Assembly: GCA_032871835.1 (NCBI GenBank)
Contig: CM065296.1
Coordinates: forward strand, 17,314,001 to 17,378,000
Reading direction: 5' to 3'
Length of the DNA: 64,000 nucleotides
Origin: Dipteronia dyeriana
Taxonomy: Eukaryota; Streptophyta; Magnoliopsida; Sapindales; Sapindaceae
Both the position numbers and the translations under genes were made by a program. The notes below the pieces were generated by a model. It worked only from the letters and a program-made list of their open reading frames with translations, did no database searches and was not told the origin of the DNA. Shown here piece by piece: positions 44,212-55,305 of this stretch (its first letter is position 1; each line of letters opens with the position of its first letter).

Positions 44212-44820
44212 TTGCAAAGGCCGGATGTTTCTGGAAGACTGGTTATATGGGCCCAAGAGCTTACCCAATTTGTTTTAAAGTATAAGCGTAGGACTGCGAT
44301 AAAAGCTCAAGCACTAGCGGACTTCGTAGCCGAGCTCTCAGTTCCTTCAGATCATGCAACCCCCGCGGTAACAAATGTCACCCTTGAGAGGACTCCAGAA
44401 TCTGACAACTGGCTGGAGGACTGCGAGTCAGGGACTCTTTACACTGACGGAACTTTCGGGCAGTCTAGGGGAGAAGCGGGCATAGTCCTCATCGTCCAGA
44501 CTAAGTGATGCCATTGTTTCAGGTTCGAATTTAAATACAAGAACAATGAAGCAGAATACGAAGCCCTACTAGCTGGGATAAAAGCTGCCTGAGAGCTCGG
44601 AGTTGTCTACCAGGATATTAAGAGCGACTCTTCACTTGTGGTCAACCAAGTTTTCGGGGATTATCTGGCTAAAAGGGATAACATGATCGCTTACCTAAAA
44701 TTTGTGCAGCAACTCAAAACTAGATTTAAGGGATTCAGAATCGAGCAAATACCTCGACAGCTAAATCATCGGGCTGACGTCCTAGCCAAGATAGCTACCT
44801 ATGGTGGCCAGACCCTACCT
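44212..44820 (+). pseudogene. gypsy-B second RNase H domain, broken by stops
   Basis: 44212-44508 (98 aa) gives the linker MQRPDVSGRLVIWAQELTQF, then LADFVAELSVP and LYTDGTFGQSRGEAG with the first catalytic Asp. A TGA ends it. The Glu motif NEAEYEALLAGIKAA follows, with a further stop, then the Asp in KSDSSLVVNQV. The frame 44638-45132 carries the last part, with MIAYLKFVQQLKTRFKGFRI and NHRADVLAKIATYGG. It corresponds to the extra RNase H of Tat elements. Confidence 0.8.
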
Positions 44821-45100
44821 CTTGGAGTTCCTCTTCAAGTGATCCCCCTACCTAGCATTATGACAGGTAAGGAAGCTTATGCCCTGGACCGACATCCATG
44901 CTGGATGGATCCAATAGTGGAATATCTACAGGATGGAAAAATCCCCGGGAAGCTCGACCAAGCTAGGAGGGTTAAAAGGCTCTCGGTCTGGTATTGTATG
45001 GTGGATGGGCATTTATACCAAAGGGGGAAATCCCTTCCCCTGCTCCGATGTCTACACCTTGAAGATGCCAAGTGGGCTTTGAGAGAGGTTCACTCCGGGG
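44821..45100 (+). pseudogene. gypsy-B integrase, N-terminal start, cut by a solo LTR
   Basis: The frame reads VPLQVIPLPSIMTGKEAYAL, then WMDPIVEYLQDGKIP and DAKWALREVHSG, the beginning of the zinc-binding region. The solo LTR begins after TCCGGGG (45101). The ORF end at 45132 lies inside the LTR and is chimeric. Integrase resumes at 47187 with the duplicated CGGGG. Confidence 0.85.
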
Positions 45101-47186
45101 TGAAACAAATATTATGGTGTGTAATATATTAATCTAGAGGGGGGGTAAATAGATTTTAAACAAATTTCCCAATTTTCGTTAAAGGTCAAGATTACGAAAA
45201 TGCCCCTATCTAATTACAAAAATACCACAAGTGTAATAAGTGCGAAAATAATAAAGACACTTGAGATATACGTGGAAACCCTCCAAATTAGAAAAATCAT
45301 GGGCTGTTAAGTGCGCCACACTCGAACAACGAATCCACTGATGATAGAGGCGTTACAACCTACTCCCGTTAAATAACCCACTACCACTACCTAATCCCGG
45401 TATTAAATGGACCTAGTCCAATTTGCTTACGCTTAAAGCAACCTACTCCCTGATGCAACGCAAGACTTACTTCTCTTCAATGAAGAGATAAACACCCTAT
45501 GTTAATATATGATGATATTCAAACAACAAACAAAACTAGGGTACCTTATATGCTTATCTAGAATTATGTGATGACAATATATGCAATCCTAGATATTAAG
45601 AGCTAAATGACATGTCATAAAACTTAGCTAAACTTAGAACAAGCAATCCTATGAAGCTATCATAAAAGCCATTTCAACACATGTTGTCATCAAGCATGGC
45701 AAGGACTATAATGCAATCACTTAATGCAATTAATGAGTCCTAATCAACAATGTCTAAATGCAATGCATAGAGACTTAGCAAGAAGGGAAAATATGTCCTA
45801 AATTCAAGCTATCAATAAACATACCCAATCATGCAAAGGAACTCATAAATAGATGCAATGAATGAAGTCCTAGCATTTAATCAACTAATAAATGCAATAA
45901 AAACATCATCTTGGAAAACATGAATAAATGACAAAGATGAGATTTTTGTTCAACTTACCAAGTCAATCAAAGATGAATACCCATGCCTAAAGGTACTCAA
46001 TAATGCATGAAGGATGATGGGTTTTGGGTTTGGAGAGTTAAAGAATAACTCTTGGAGCTTCTCTCTCAAAGCAAATACTTTCTCACTCAAAAAAATGGTT
46101 TGGAAGCTCTGAAAAACGAGTGAGGAAGAAGATGACACATAAATATGAGCCCTAGAACAAAACTACATCGTTTTGAAAAAAGCCCAAAATTTACTCAGTG
46201 CGCTGGTGAGCTGCGCTGGTCGACAAGTGCCACACCAGCGCACACCTATTGTCCAAGGGGCGCTGGTGAGGTGCGCTTGTGCACCAGTGCAGCCGCTACA
46301 GCACAAAAGCTCGATATTCGAGCAACCCAAAACATGACCAAACGACATCCAAACCTTTCGTATAATATACCATTGGAAAGGTATGGAAGTCTATATTCTA
46401 TTCCAATTTATAAAACACGATTTAGACGTCTGTAGAAAAGGTTATGGTCATTTGAGTGACCAAATGTCAGAAACAGACAACAACAGAGATGCCCTATTTT
46501 TGTAGTCACTTTGGAGATTTCAAAACCAATCCAAACGGTCATGAAATATTACGAATAGTGTACCGTTGGAAAGGTATGGGTGTCTAGTTTATACATAAAT
46601 TTTCAAAACTCATTTTGAATCATTGTATAAAAATATATGGTTACAAGACCATACAAAGGTCAGTTTTAAAAAATATTTAAATCATTGAAATACACTCTTT
46701 TGAAACTAGACACCTTACTCCACATAATCAAACCAAGAGAAGAATACAACCTTCTCAAATGGTCACTCAATGCACTAAGACAAACACACCATCGTGCAAG
46801 CACGAACAACACACAAAACCACACTATGAATGCACATAGACAACAATGAAGCACACATGCATAACAAATCAAATGCAAGTAAGTGTGTGTGTGAGCAACA
46901 CATAATGCATGTCAATACAAATGCAAATATGTGGTCAATATAAACATGCAAGACGAGTTATCAAAACAAGAATGCACACTCATATAAACACACAACATAT
47001 ACGAAAAAGAAATATGCATGAGTTGTAAGTGTGTGCAACTATATCTCTTCAAAGCAAGTAAGCACAAGAATTTTACCTTTGGTGCTTCACCTCTTGAGGT
47101 CTTGAGAGCCTAAGTTACCCTTACATAATACCCCAAAAATATGATTTGTTCACGAAATAAGCCAATCAACAATTGAGGACTTTACA
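45101..47186 (-). repeat. Solo LTR of the copia-C family, reverse, flanked by CGGGG
   Basis: It begins TGAAACAAATATT (the reverse of the LTR end) and ends GAGGACTTTACA (the reverse of TGTAAAGTCCTC), 2086 bp. Both flanks (45096-45100 and 47187-47191) are CGGGG. Removing the LTR and one CGGGG rejoins gypsy-B integrase in frame at HSG. It has a two-copy internal repeat at about 46330-46660 that the copia-C LTR at 29862-31469 lacks. No gene inside. Confidence 0.93.
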
Positions 47187-48216
47187 CGGGGAATGTGGGA
47201 ACCATATTGTTGGAGAGGCCTTGGCATATCAGGTTCTCCGCATGGGGTATTATTGGCCAACCATCCACCAAGGGGTACAAACCTGCGAGGCATGCCAGAA
47301 GGCCGCCAACTTGAGTCACCTCCCTCCGGAGCGATTGTCATCCCTTAGCTCGCCATACACTTTTGCTATGTGGGGAGTCGATTTGATTGGACCACTTCCT
47401 ACAGCTTTGGGACAGGCCAATCACGCTATCGTAGCAATTGACTACTTCACAAGGTGGGTTGAAGCCGGACCACTCTCCCAGATATCGGAAGAGAACACAA
47501 CAAGGTTCATAAAGACCAATGTAGTTTGCAGGTTCGGAACCCCTCTTACCATCAAAACCAACCTCGGAAAACAGTTCGATAATGGCCAATTCAGAGATTT
47601 CTATGAAAGTTTGGGAATCGACCTTCTGTTTGCTTTGGTAGCCCACCCTCAGACCAATGGTTTGGTGGAATCCATGAAGAAAACCATTAAGAAGTTGTTG
47701 AAGAAAAAGCTACAGCAGAAGAAAGGTCGACGGGTAGAGGAGCTTCCCGAGTTCCTCTAGGCTTACCGCACTACAAGAAGAACAGCTACCGGGGAAACGC
47801 CATACTCGCTGGCCATCGGGGTTGAAGCAGTCCTACCTATAGAGCACAAGTTGACCTCCTTTAGAGTCCAGCGATTTGAACCAGAGAGCAATGCAAGCAA
47901 GCTCCGAGCTAGCTTGGACCTCCTGGAGGAGAAACAAGATCGAATAGCTGAGAAGGTAGCGATCTACCAAAGCAAGATTGTCAGGTACTTCAACAGGAGA
48001 GTTAAATCTCTGAGCTTCAAAGAAGGGGATCTAGTCCTTAGGAAAGTGAAGTTGAACACCAGGAAGATATCAGATGGGGTCCTTGGGCCCAACAGGGAAG
48101 GACCATATCTAATAAAGATGGTGATCGGCAATGGGGCGTTCAAGCTTGAAGATTTGAATGGCCGACTCATCGACCACACTTGGAATGCAAATCACCTAAG
48201 GAAATTCTACCCTTGA
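47187..48216 (+). pseudogene. gypsy-B integrase, main part
   Basis: The 195-aa frame 47173-47760 (homology from 47187) reads GNHIVGEALAYQVLRMGYYW, then CEACQKAANLSHLPPERLSS (zinc Cys pair) and MWGVDLIGPLP (first Asp). It continues with DYFTRWVEAGPLSQISEENT, then TNLGKQFDNGQF, where the usual catalytic Asp (family D-x-G-x-Q-F) has become Asn, and NGLVESMKKTIKK (Glu). TAG at 47758-47760 replaces Trp of FLWAY. The 121-aa frame 47851-48216 is the C-terminal part, with FNRRVKSLSFKEGDLVLRKV and HTWNANHLRKFYP, ending at the true stop. Confidence 0.87.
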
Positions 48217-48423
48217 ACAGGGGACTCAGGAGCAGGCGACCTCCGACTAGCTTATTTTATTTTTTTCCACAATAATGTACTCCACCCTTCATATCAATGA
48301 AGCATGTTTTCTTGTTTACTCCTTCTTCAACTATGTCCTACAATGATTCGGGTGTAAATGGAAAGTTTCGACATTATCGCCTCAAGACCAGGGGTAAGCC
48401 AGGGAAGCCCCTCCGCCACTTCT
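48217..48423 (+). other. gypsy-B spacer after pol, no gene
   Basis: Non-coding and alignable with 18148-18340 of gypsy-A. Confidence 0.5.
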
Positions 48424-48860
48424 GATGCCTCGGCCGGGCATTACCCCCTGCCAAGAAGGGTCTGAGTGTAAAAGCATATATGCCATCCAGATCTCATGGC
48501 CAGAAAATAACTATATAGCCCTCCTGATGCCTTGGTCGGGCTACCACCCCCATAAAGGATCTGAGTGTAAGAGCATAGTTGCCATCCAGATCTCGAGACC
48601 AGGATATAGCTAGATAGCGCTCATGATGCCGGGGTCGGGCTACGACCTCCAAGAAGGATCTGAGTGTAAGACCATAGTTGCCATCCAGATCTCGAGACCA
48701 GGAAATAGCTAGATAGCCCTCCTGATGCCATGGTCTGGCTACCACCTCAAGAAGGATCTGAGTGTAAGAGCATAATTGTCATCCAGATCTCGAGACCAGG
48801 AAATAGCTAGATAGCCCTTTTGATGCCTTGGTCGGGCTACCACTCCCCCCAAGAAGGAAT
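48424..48860 (+). repeat. About 100-bp tandem repeats in gypsy-B 3' region, 4 units
   Basis: Unit starts (GATGCCTCGGCCGGGC, GATGCCTTGGTCGGGC and variants) are at 48424, 48525, 48624, 48724 and 48822, spaced 98-101 bp. Same unit as in gypsy-A, one unit fewer. Confidence 0.9.
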
Positions 48861-49606
48861 CAAGCTTGAAACCGCAAATGCCCTCCTGATCCTGAGCCTA
48901 AGAAGAGGCTAAACAGTTCTTTACTTAATGATCTACTTAAGATACAGCCCTCCAAAAGGGCTCAGGGATTGAGGGCTTGATTTACTTAAACTCTAAATGT
49001 TTCGGTTATTGTTGTTCACTATTTTTTCCTTGATACGTGGTCACTCACTATAACAGGCCTACAATCCAACAAGGGGACTATCGATTGAGGAAATTGTTCT
49101 GTGAAACTCGGTAGTCAGGAAGCCTGACTCTAAATAGTTTCCTTATCCTATTTTTTACCTAAAGATAGCTCATTTCGATATAAAAGCTGAACCTAGAGGG
49201 AGAACAAGCAAGTACATGCAAGCCAGAGTTAGATTTGAGATTAAAATTTTATTATCAATTAAGGGAGCCTATCCCTCAACAAGGCTACAACAAACAAGAG
49301 GGGCCCAATCCCTGGTTCCGGGCTACAAAAGCAATAATAAAATGCTAGACACAGTTAAAGATGGAATGCCCACCCCTTTTTCTGGGCATTCAAAATAGAT
49401 TACATGAGAGAGAACTCAAGCTTCTTCGTCTTCCTGAGGACCTCTAGCCTCCTCCTCCTCCTCCACAGAATGAACCTCGCCCCCTGCTCCCCTCTCCGGT
49501 CGCAGCTCGTCCTGGTCAGCTGCATCTACCGCCTCCACCACCTCATCCTAGGGATCAGCCCCAGCTGCTTCGGAGTCAACAGGATCCTCCTCCACGATTT
49601 CATTGA
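48861..49606 (+). other. gypsy-B 3' region, no gene seen
   Basis: Non-coding between the tandem array and the 3' end of the antisense gene. Plus-strand ORFs at 49216-49685 are not shared with gypsy-A. Confidence 0.5.
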
Positions 49607-49705
49607 TCACCGCCATAACTTCAGGCGGTATAGCTGCATCAAGAAGGCTGGCCACAGACTCAGGCACGTTCTCGCCTTCTGTTGACTCCACTCCTGAGAG
49701 CACTG

Positions 49706-49706
<1 letters not shown>

Positions 49707-49740
<34 letters not shown>

Positions 49741-49745
49741 GGGGG
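49707..49745. repeat. Poly-G tract, 33 G, then T and 5 G
   Basis: It lies in exon 2 of the antisense gene, where it encodes a proline run. Gypsy-A has no such run at the aligned place (about 19650). The plus-strand glycine-rich ORF is an artefact of it. Confidence 0.95.
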
Positions 49746-50375
49746 TCTCGGGCTTCAGCAAGGCCTCCTTCTAGCTCCTCTTTGTGCACCCTATTCGAGG
49801 ATTCATAGTGACCAGATGCTGGAAAGGCTGGAACAGGAGGAGGTAGATCTGACACCTCCAACTGCTTTCTAGCTCCCTCCCTAGAAGAACCAGCTCCATC
49901 GTTTTTAGGGTGAAACATCTCCGTAGCCCGTGACATGACCTCTTCTCTATCCCAGCCAGCGATGATAGAGAGATAGAATGGGGGAGGAAGAGCCTCTGCA
50001 ACTTGATAAGAGGCGTAGAAGTACCCTTCGTTAAAAGAGGCTTCCACCTCGGCCTGGAGCTGGGTAATTTGAGCTTGCAAGTTTTGGTTCTTTACATCCA
50101 GGGCCTTTGCCTCTCCCTTCCAGTAATCTCGTTGGCTATCCCGCCGCTTCGACCGGAGAGTCTCCTGATCAAAAGCCCGCTTCAACCTCTCATGGTCGTA
50201 TTGAAGCTCAGCTAGCTGCGTCTCCATTCCTTGTTGGCTGGAGGTCATCTCCTGGACTAAGGTCTGAGCCCACGCAAGCAACCCAATGGCTCGCTCAGCT
50301 TCAGCCTCAGCCTTGGCTACCCGATCATGGAGGAAGGCTACCTGATGCCACATGGCCACCTAAAAACTTGAAAGC

Positions 50376-50445
50376 CTGCAAAGGAAAATCATTTTAGAAA
50401 ATGACAAATCAAAATGCTGAATGAAGAAGTGAAAGCGATGATTAC
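50376..50445 (-). other. Candidate 70-nt intron in gypsy-B antisense gene
   Basis: On the minus strand, GCCGAG|GTAATC opens at 50445 and TTTCCTTTGCAG|GCTTTC closes at 50376. Donor and acceptor are canonical and the acceptor has a pyrimidine tract. It aligns with the 71-nt candidate in gypsy-A. Confidence 0.65.
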
Positions 50446-52042
50446 CTCGGCTAGAAGAGCGGACCCTTTTGTAATCATGATGTCCACGGGCATCGCAGTC
50501 ATCCTAGAAAGCCTGCTGCCTAGACAGGATGCCACAAATTGCTTCAGGACCTCGTCTTGACCCACCGAGCTCGATTGCTGGTAGGGGCGAGAAGGGGAGA
50601 CCTTAAGGATATCGACATTGGGCTCCCTAGGAACCTCAACTGCCCGGGTTACAACCGAATCATCAGAGAGGGATAATATGACTCGGGAAGCATCGATTGA
50701 AGCATAGACTACTGGAGAGGGAGTCTGAGCTGACTTGTTGGCGACTTGGGAGGCAGACCCTCATCTGTTTAGAGTCTTTGCCGCCCGAGATGCAAGAAGT
50801 GTCATCTTGGACTTTACTTGGGAAGGTGAGGGGGAAGGAATGAGCAGGGAAACTACCTTATTGGTCGATCCCCCTTACTTCGAAACAGTCGAGAGAGCTC
50901 CTAAGGATGGTTTAGAAGGATAAGAAGGGATCCCAGCTTGCCGGGCTTCGTAAGAAGCTGAAGCAATAACAAACACTGTTAAGAAAGGGATCAATATCAT
51001 CAGAACTGAACCATTCAACCATTTAAAAGCAAGATAGATCGAGATATTTGAGAGGGGTAGGACTAGATATTCGTAAGTACCTATTTACCCTACGGGTATC
51101 AAAGGGGTCGGCGGTTGGAAACTTCAGATTCATGTAGTTCCGAGCAAGGATAGTCTTCAGCACGACTTCAGACTCAGCCGGCAAGGAATCCCAACCCTAT
51201 ATGGGTTTGTCACTAAAGGCAGTGAGAACCTCGAGCTAATGCCCACCGAAGAAGATGGAGCTCCCCTAGTCTCCCCCCGCCAGTACCCATTCTTCTTTCC
51301 AAGCAAGGTCCTTCTTTGAATCCCCGGGGATGATAAAGTTGAGCCTATTCTTAGCCTTGGCAAAGAATTGGCCTCGTGGAACCCCAGCCAGGCTACCTAT
51401 CTGGAAAAGAAAGGCGAGCTCCTCAACCCTAGGCTCCCTGGTTATGTTGCTCATCTCGTACTGCTCCCTCTATAATACTAGGAAGCCTACTAGATGCCTC
51501 CAGAAGCCAGGCATCAGTTGAAGTGGAGCCAGCTGAACGGCATTGAGAGCCCGCTGAATGGTGGGGTGAAGAGGGAGACTCACCCCACTTTCGATAGCTA
51601 CGACGTGGATATGGAGCACGCCTTTAGGCTGTCTAAAAACATCGTAATTCTAGTAAGGGACAGTTAGGGAAATAGTATCAGGAATACCATACTTGTCCCA
51701 AAGACGGCCGATCGACTGAGGGTCGATAGTGGAGTCTGAGATGACTCTGGGTTCGAAAGGAAGGGTTACCACTGAAGGAAGCTCCACCACTGTGACTTGA
51801 GTCCTCTAGACCACATCAATTTTCTCTCTGACATTGGAGTCTTCATCGACTAGGTTTTGAGGATTGTCAGGTTGGTTCGAAAAGCCAGAGCCGATAGAGA
51901 AGTTCCTATTAGAACGACGAAGCTGGCGGAGCGGTGAAGATTCCTCATCGCTTGAAATCCCTCGCACCCGCTTACGAATAGCTAGGTTAGGGCCCCCGGT
52001 TCCCTCAACTAAGGCGTCAACACTATCTGTGGAAGTCGACAT

Positions 52043-52379
52043 TGATGGGTAAGGAAGACTTGGAAGTAAGCGGAGGCAAGTAGGGGAATTGGTAGAGAAA
52101 ATAGGGAAGAAGAAATTTGAAAACTTTAGATTTGAGGAAGTATGAAGAAAGTGACGGTCAGGCCAGGCTTAAATAGAGGATTATCGGCGATATCCTCGGG
52201 AAGATCACCTGGAGCCGTATGGCAGCAATTTTTCTTCGAATAACACTCAATTTCAAATTCAAATATTGGGTAATTAATTAGAAAATTTCACCCTCAATAA
52301 TTATCTTTATGGCGGAAAACTTTCTCAATTAAACAAGGAATCTGACTCCAACCCCAACTCTACCACCGGTGTTCAAGGC
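52043..52379 (+). other. Between antisense gene start and gypsy-B polypurine tract, no gene
   Basis: Non-coding; it would contain the promoter of the antisense gene. Shared block CCCCAACTCTACCACCGG near 52355 also occurs in gypsy-A (22345). Confidence 0.4.
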
Positions 52380-52391
52380 AGAGGGGACTTC
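52380..52391 (+). other. gypsy-B polypurine tract
   Basis: AGAGGGGACTTC precedes the 3' LTR, identical to gypsy-A. Confidence 0.8.
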
Positions 52392-53498
52392 TATTAATAG
52401 CGAAATTTGGCCAGGGGTTAAAGAGAAAATTTCCACCCATAATCAACAATCATGAAGCCTGGAAAGATCGTAAATCAACCCCGCAGGAGCAGGGAATGCC
52501 GGACCATCTTTAAAACTACCAAAAAACAAGCCAGGCCCAACCTAAACGAGCCCCTAAGAGAGTATTTGAACCCGGGCTTCTTCGCCATCTGTTGGGGAAC
52601 CTCGGCTCTGAGGTCGAGCTCCACAACCGTCCCGTGAATGCCAGAGGAAGTCTCCAAGCTCAAGAGAAATTCGAAAGAAGCTCGCCAACCTCTCCAGAAG
52701 CCCGCTGTCCTTGCTGGACATAAAGGAAGAATCACGCCTAAATCTACACTACCACAACTATCTTCCAGGAAATTCTACAAGAGCACCTCAAGCCCCCAAG
52801 GGTCAGGGAAAATCCATCTTAAGCTTCTAAGAACAGAGCTAGAGCAGGGATCTACCTCGCACTACGGGGCAACAGGCAGCTGGTAGGAAGACCTCCATAA
52901 AAATTCATGACACGAGTGCACACAGGATCATCTCCACTTAATATTTACATGCACGTCAAGAGTTTGATTCAAAAAAGGGAACAAACTTATCTCTGTCAAC
53001 GGTATCATGAAATCCTGCAACAATTCAAATTTAAATAACGAATCCCGGTGGATAAGAAGGGAACGGATTCATGGGATCAGGGTGAAATATTCACCAACTA
53101 AAATCCTACTTGGACGATATAAATATGTGAGGCCAAGCAGGATAGAAAAGGAGGAAAAATAGAGAACAACCTACAAGAATAGATATACATACAAAAAATA
53201 TAGAGGCTGGGGGGAAAGCCTAAATTTTGTATTCAGAGCGGCTACCTTCATTTCCACTATTCGACAGGCACCGAGTTGCCACCACCCTACACCTTCGAGA
53301 GACTGTGAGCATAAAAGAGAGCGATTTGTACTTTAAAGCAGTATATCAATAACAAAGCTTCCATTTATTGTTCAGCCTCTCGTCTACCTTTTAAATAGGT
53401 CGGGAACTAACGGTACCGACCCCGGCCACCACTTTCGTGGTAGTGGTCTCAAGGGTGTTAACAGGAATTTCTCATCTCGAGCAAATTTCCCGTCAACA
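52392..53498 (+). repeat. gypsy-B 3' LTR, 1107 bp
   Basis: It starts TATTAATAGCG (TG changed to TA) and ends CCCGTCAACA. It matches 39107-40216 with many scattered differences and keeps TATAAATA at 53118-53125. Confidence 0.92.
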
Positions 53499-54833
53499 TA
53501 TTTAATTTGTAAATGGATTTATGAAATAAATAAAAAGAAAAGTTCAATTCATTCTTGTTGTGTTGTTTATTTTATAACTTTTGCATATATTTAACATCCA
53601 AGATTGTCGGATATAATCTCGAACTGTGTATATGAGTGTCATATATAGATGGATACAGTAAGAGACATGCAATCTAAAGAGTCCATAGATAGCAAATAAA
53701 GTTGGGTACTTTGTTTGTGGTTAATCTATAGTTGCAGTCCATTCCGTAAGGTACGGTGATTCTATCCTGAATCATTCATGTGAGATATGGGAATGGAGAC
53801 ACATTGTATGATGTAATCATATAGGACTGGGCCATGATTTATATGAATCTCTCACCAAGATACATTTACCAATGAGATTCATATATATCAACTAATGATA
53901 GCTATATGTGGGTGATCTTAATCCTGAGTGTCTTATCGACTCCTTCAGGTTAGGTCGTGGTCTTTGATATACCATGGACGAAGTCAGATGCAAATCCTGG
54001 TCAATATGCTTTGTATGTTGAGATTACGGTTTGGCTTGTGGCTGGGAAGGTTTGCACACAATAGTGGAATACACTCATTCTTCTAAGAAGTAGATAGTAG
54101 TTCTCTAAGGGTTGATTCGGGGCTTAGACAATATGAGCGCTCTCTTAATTTTGTAAAGAAATAGGATTTATTGTCTATTAGAGAATCAACGGTACTTAAA
54201 GGATATATGCAATTAGAGGGGTACAACGAACATTATGACCCAGCTCTAATTATGAACTACTTTGGAGGATCACACCATGCGTAATAGCTATATCGATTGA
54301 AATCGAGTCGTATCAGTCTGTGTAAAAGCGTCTACAGTTGAGAGAGTGCAGCTTCGGGTTTTTAGTGGAATAACACCGGAGTTAATAATCAAAGAATATT
54401 AATTAAAGTGTTTAATTAATGATTCTGAGGATTATTGGAGCTCAAAATACTATGGGTCCATTAGGTCCCCTTGCTAGCCCGGTCGACTTAGGTAACGAGT
54501 GTCTCGGTTAATTAATTGGATTGTCCAATTAATTGTGTTACAAAAGTGGCACGTATTTATTCGGGAATTAATTGAATAATGAGGTTATTTAATTAATGAA
54601 TGTTAATAGTTAAATTAATTAAATAATTAGATTATTGAATTATATTGATAATTATGAATTAATAATTAACTATTAATTAGAGGGTATTTGTTGATATTTG
54701 GATTTAGGTGAAGATGAAATAATAGGATTATTTTATTTTTTACTAAATCATTTATCTAAGTATTTGAATTTAAGTTTAAATTAAAAATACTTATTATCAC
54801 TTTTAATATATTAAATATATTTGAAAGGATAAT

Positions 54834-54875
<42 letters not shown>

Positions 54876-55149
54876 ACTATTAACACAAGAGTTTGCATAG
54901 GATGCAAATTGGTGTGTGCAGATGAAACAATTGATATGCAACACATATAGGTGTTTGTATAGGATACAAATAAAGTGATGCGTGAATAATAAAAAGAGAG
55001 AATTTGCATGTGATGCAAATAAGGGTGGCATTGAAAAATTCACTTGATAAAAAAAACACATATGTGAATTGAATTGCATAAGATGCAATTTAAGATTGTG
55101 CATTAAAAAAAAACATTATTAGGTGGGGTGCAAGTTGTTGCACTAGAGC

Positions 55150-55186
<37 letters not shown>

Positions 55187-55231
55187 TTTGCTTCAACAAC
55201 TAGAACGGTTCTAACTAGTTTTCTCTTAGAA
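53499..55231 (+). repeat. copia-B 3' LTR, continued after gypsy-B, right end missing
   Basis: It resumes with TTTAATTTGTAAATGG and follows the 5' LTR to AGTTTTCTCTTAGA at 55231. The last roughly 400 bp present in the 5' LTR (27300-27694) are absent. AT microsatellites occur at about 54838-54871 and 55152-55181, both at the same places as in the 5' LTR but shorter. Confidence 0.87.
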
Positions 55232-55305
55232 ATCACTTGTTTAACTTGTTTCAAGCATTAAACAAGTTTTCTCTTAGAAATCACTTGCTTCAAGCATTAA
55301 ATGTA
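55217..55305 (+). repeat. Junction duplication between copia-B LTR and copia-E LTR
   Basis: AGTTTTCTCTTAGAAATCAC followed by CAAGCATTAAA occurs twice in tandem, at 55217 and 55265. The first unit has nine extra bases. Each unit contains the end of the copia-B LTR joined to copia-E LTR sequence, so the duplication happened after the two were joined. Confidence 0.8.

Larger units (their letters stand above)
49607..52042 (-). pseudogene. gypsy-B antisense gene: gypsy-type transposon domain, intron, coiled coil
   Basis: Minus strand, the counterpart of the gypsy-A antisense gene. It starts at 52042 with MSTSTDSVDALVEG and an acidic, Ser-rich N-terminus (78 aa open). The domain with PLHPTIQRALNA-like sequence lies near 51560. 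MSNITREPRVEELAFLFQIG and GVPRGQFFAKAKNRLNFIIP are at 51454-51266. A middle part reads SVGQDEVLKQFVASCLGS and MPVDIMITKGSALLAE, then the candidate intron. Exon 2 is a 250-aa open frame (50359-49607) with HDRVAKAEAEAERAI, a coiled coil (about residues 10-120), FNEGYFYASYQVAEALPPPF and a proline run made by a poly-G tract. One extra base near 50363 shifts the exon 2 start. The function is unknown. Confidence 0.75.
39107..53498 (+). mobile_element. gypsy-B: Tat-like Ty3/gypsy element inside the copia-B 3' LTR
   Basis: LTRs are 39107-40216 and 52392-53498. The internal order is primer site, gag, protease, RT, RNase H, second RNase H, integrase, about 100-bp tandem repeats, antisense gene and polypurine tract. 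The integrase is split by a reverse solo LTR (45101-47186). It is related to gypsy-A along its full length but its LTRs differ clearly, so it is a separate subfamily or an older split. Frames are longer than in gypsy-A gag but still broken. Confidence 0.92.
25539..55231 (+). mobile_element. copia-B: Angela/BARE-like Ty1/copia element with three nested insertions
   Basis: It has a 5' LTR (25539-27694), primer site, long leader (27709-35223), gag (35224-35965), protease-integrase-RT-RNase H (35989-39066), a polypurine tract and a 3' LTR starting at 39081. Copia-C and a solo LTR of the D family lie in the leader. Gypsy-B lies 26 bp into the 3' LTR, which resumes at 53499 and stops short at about 55231 against copia-E. 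Without the insertions it would be about 9-10 kb. The left target duplication copy would be GTCAA (25534-25538); the right copy is lost with the LTR end. Confidence 0.88.

Noticed and set aside
49603..49872. Glycine-run ORF on the plus strand
   Set aside because: Artefact of the poly-G tract, opposite to the conserved antisense coding frame.
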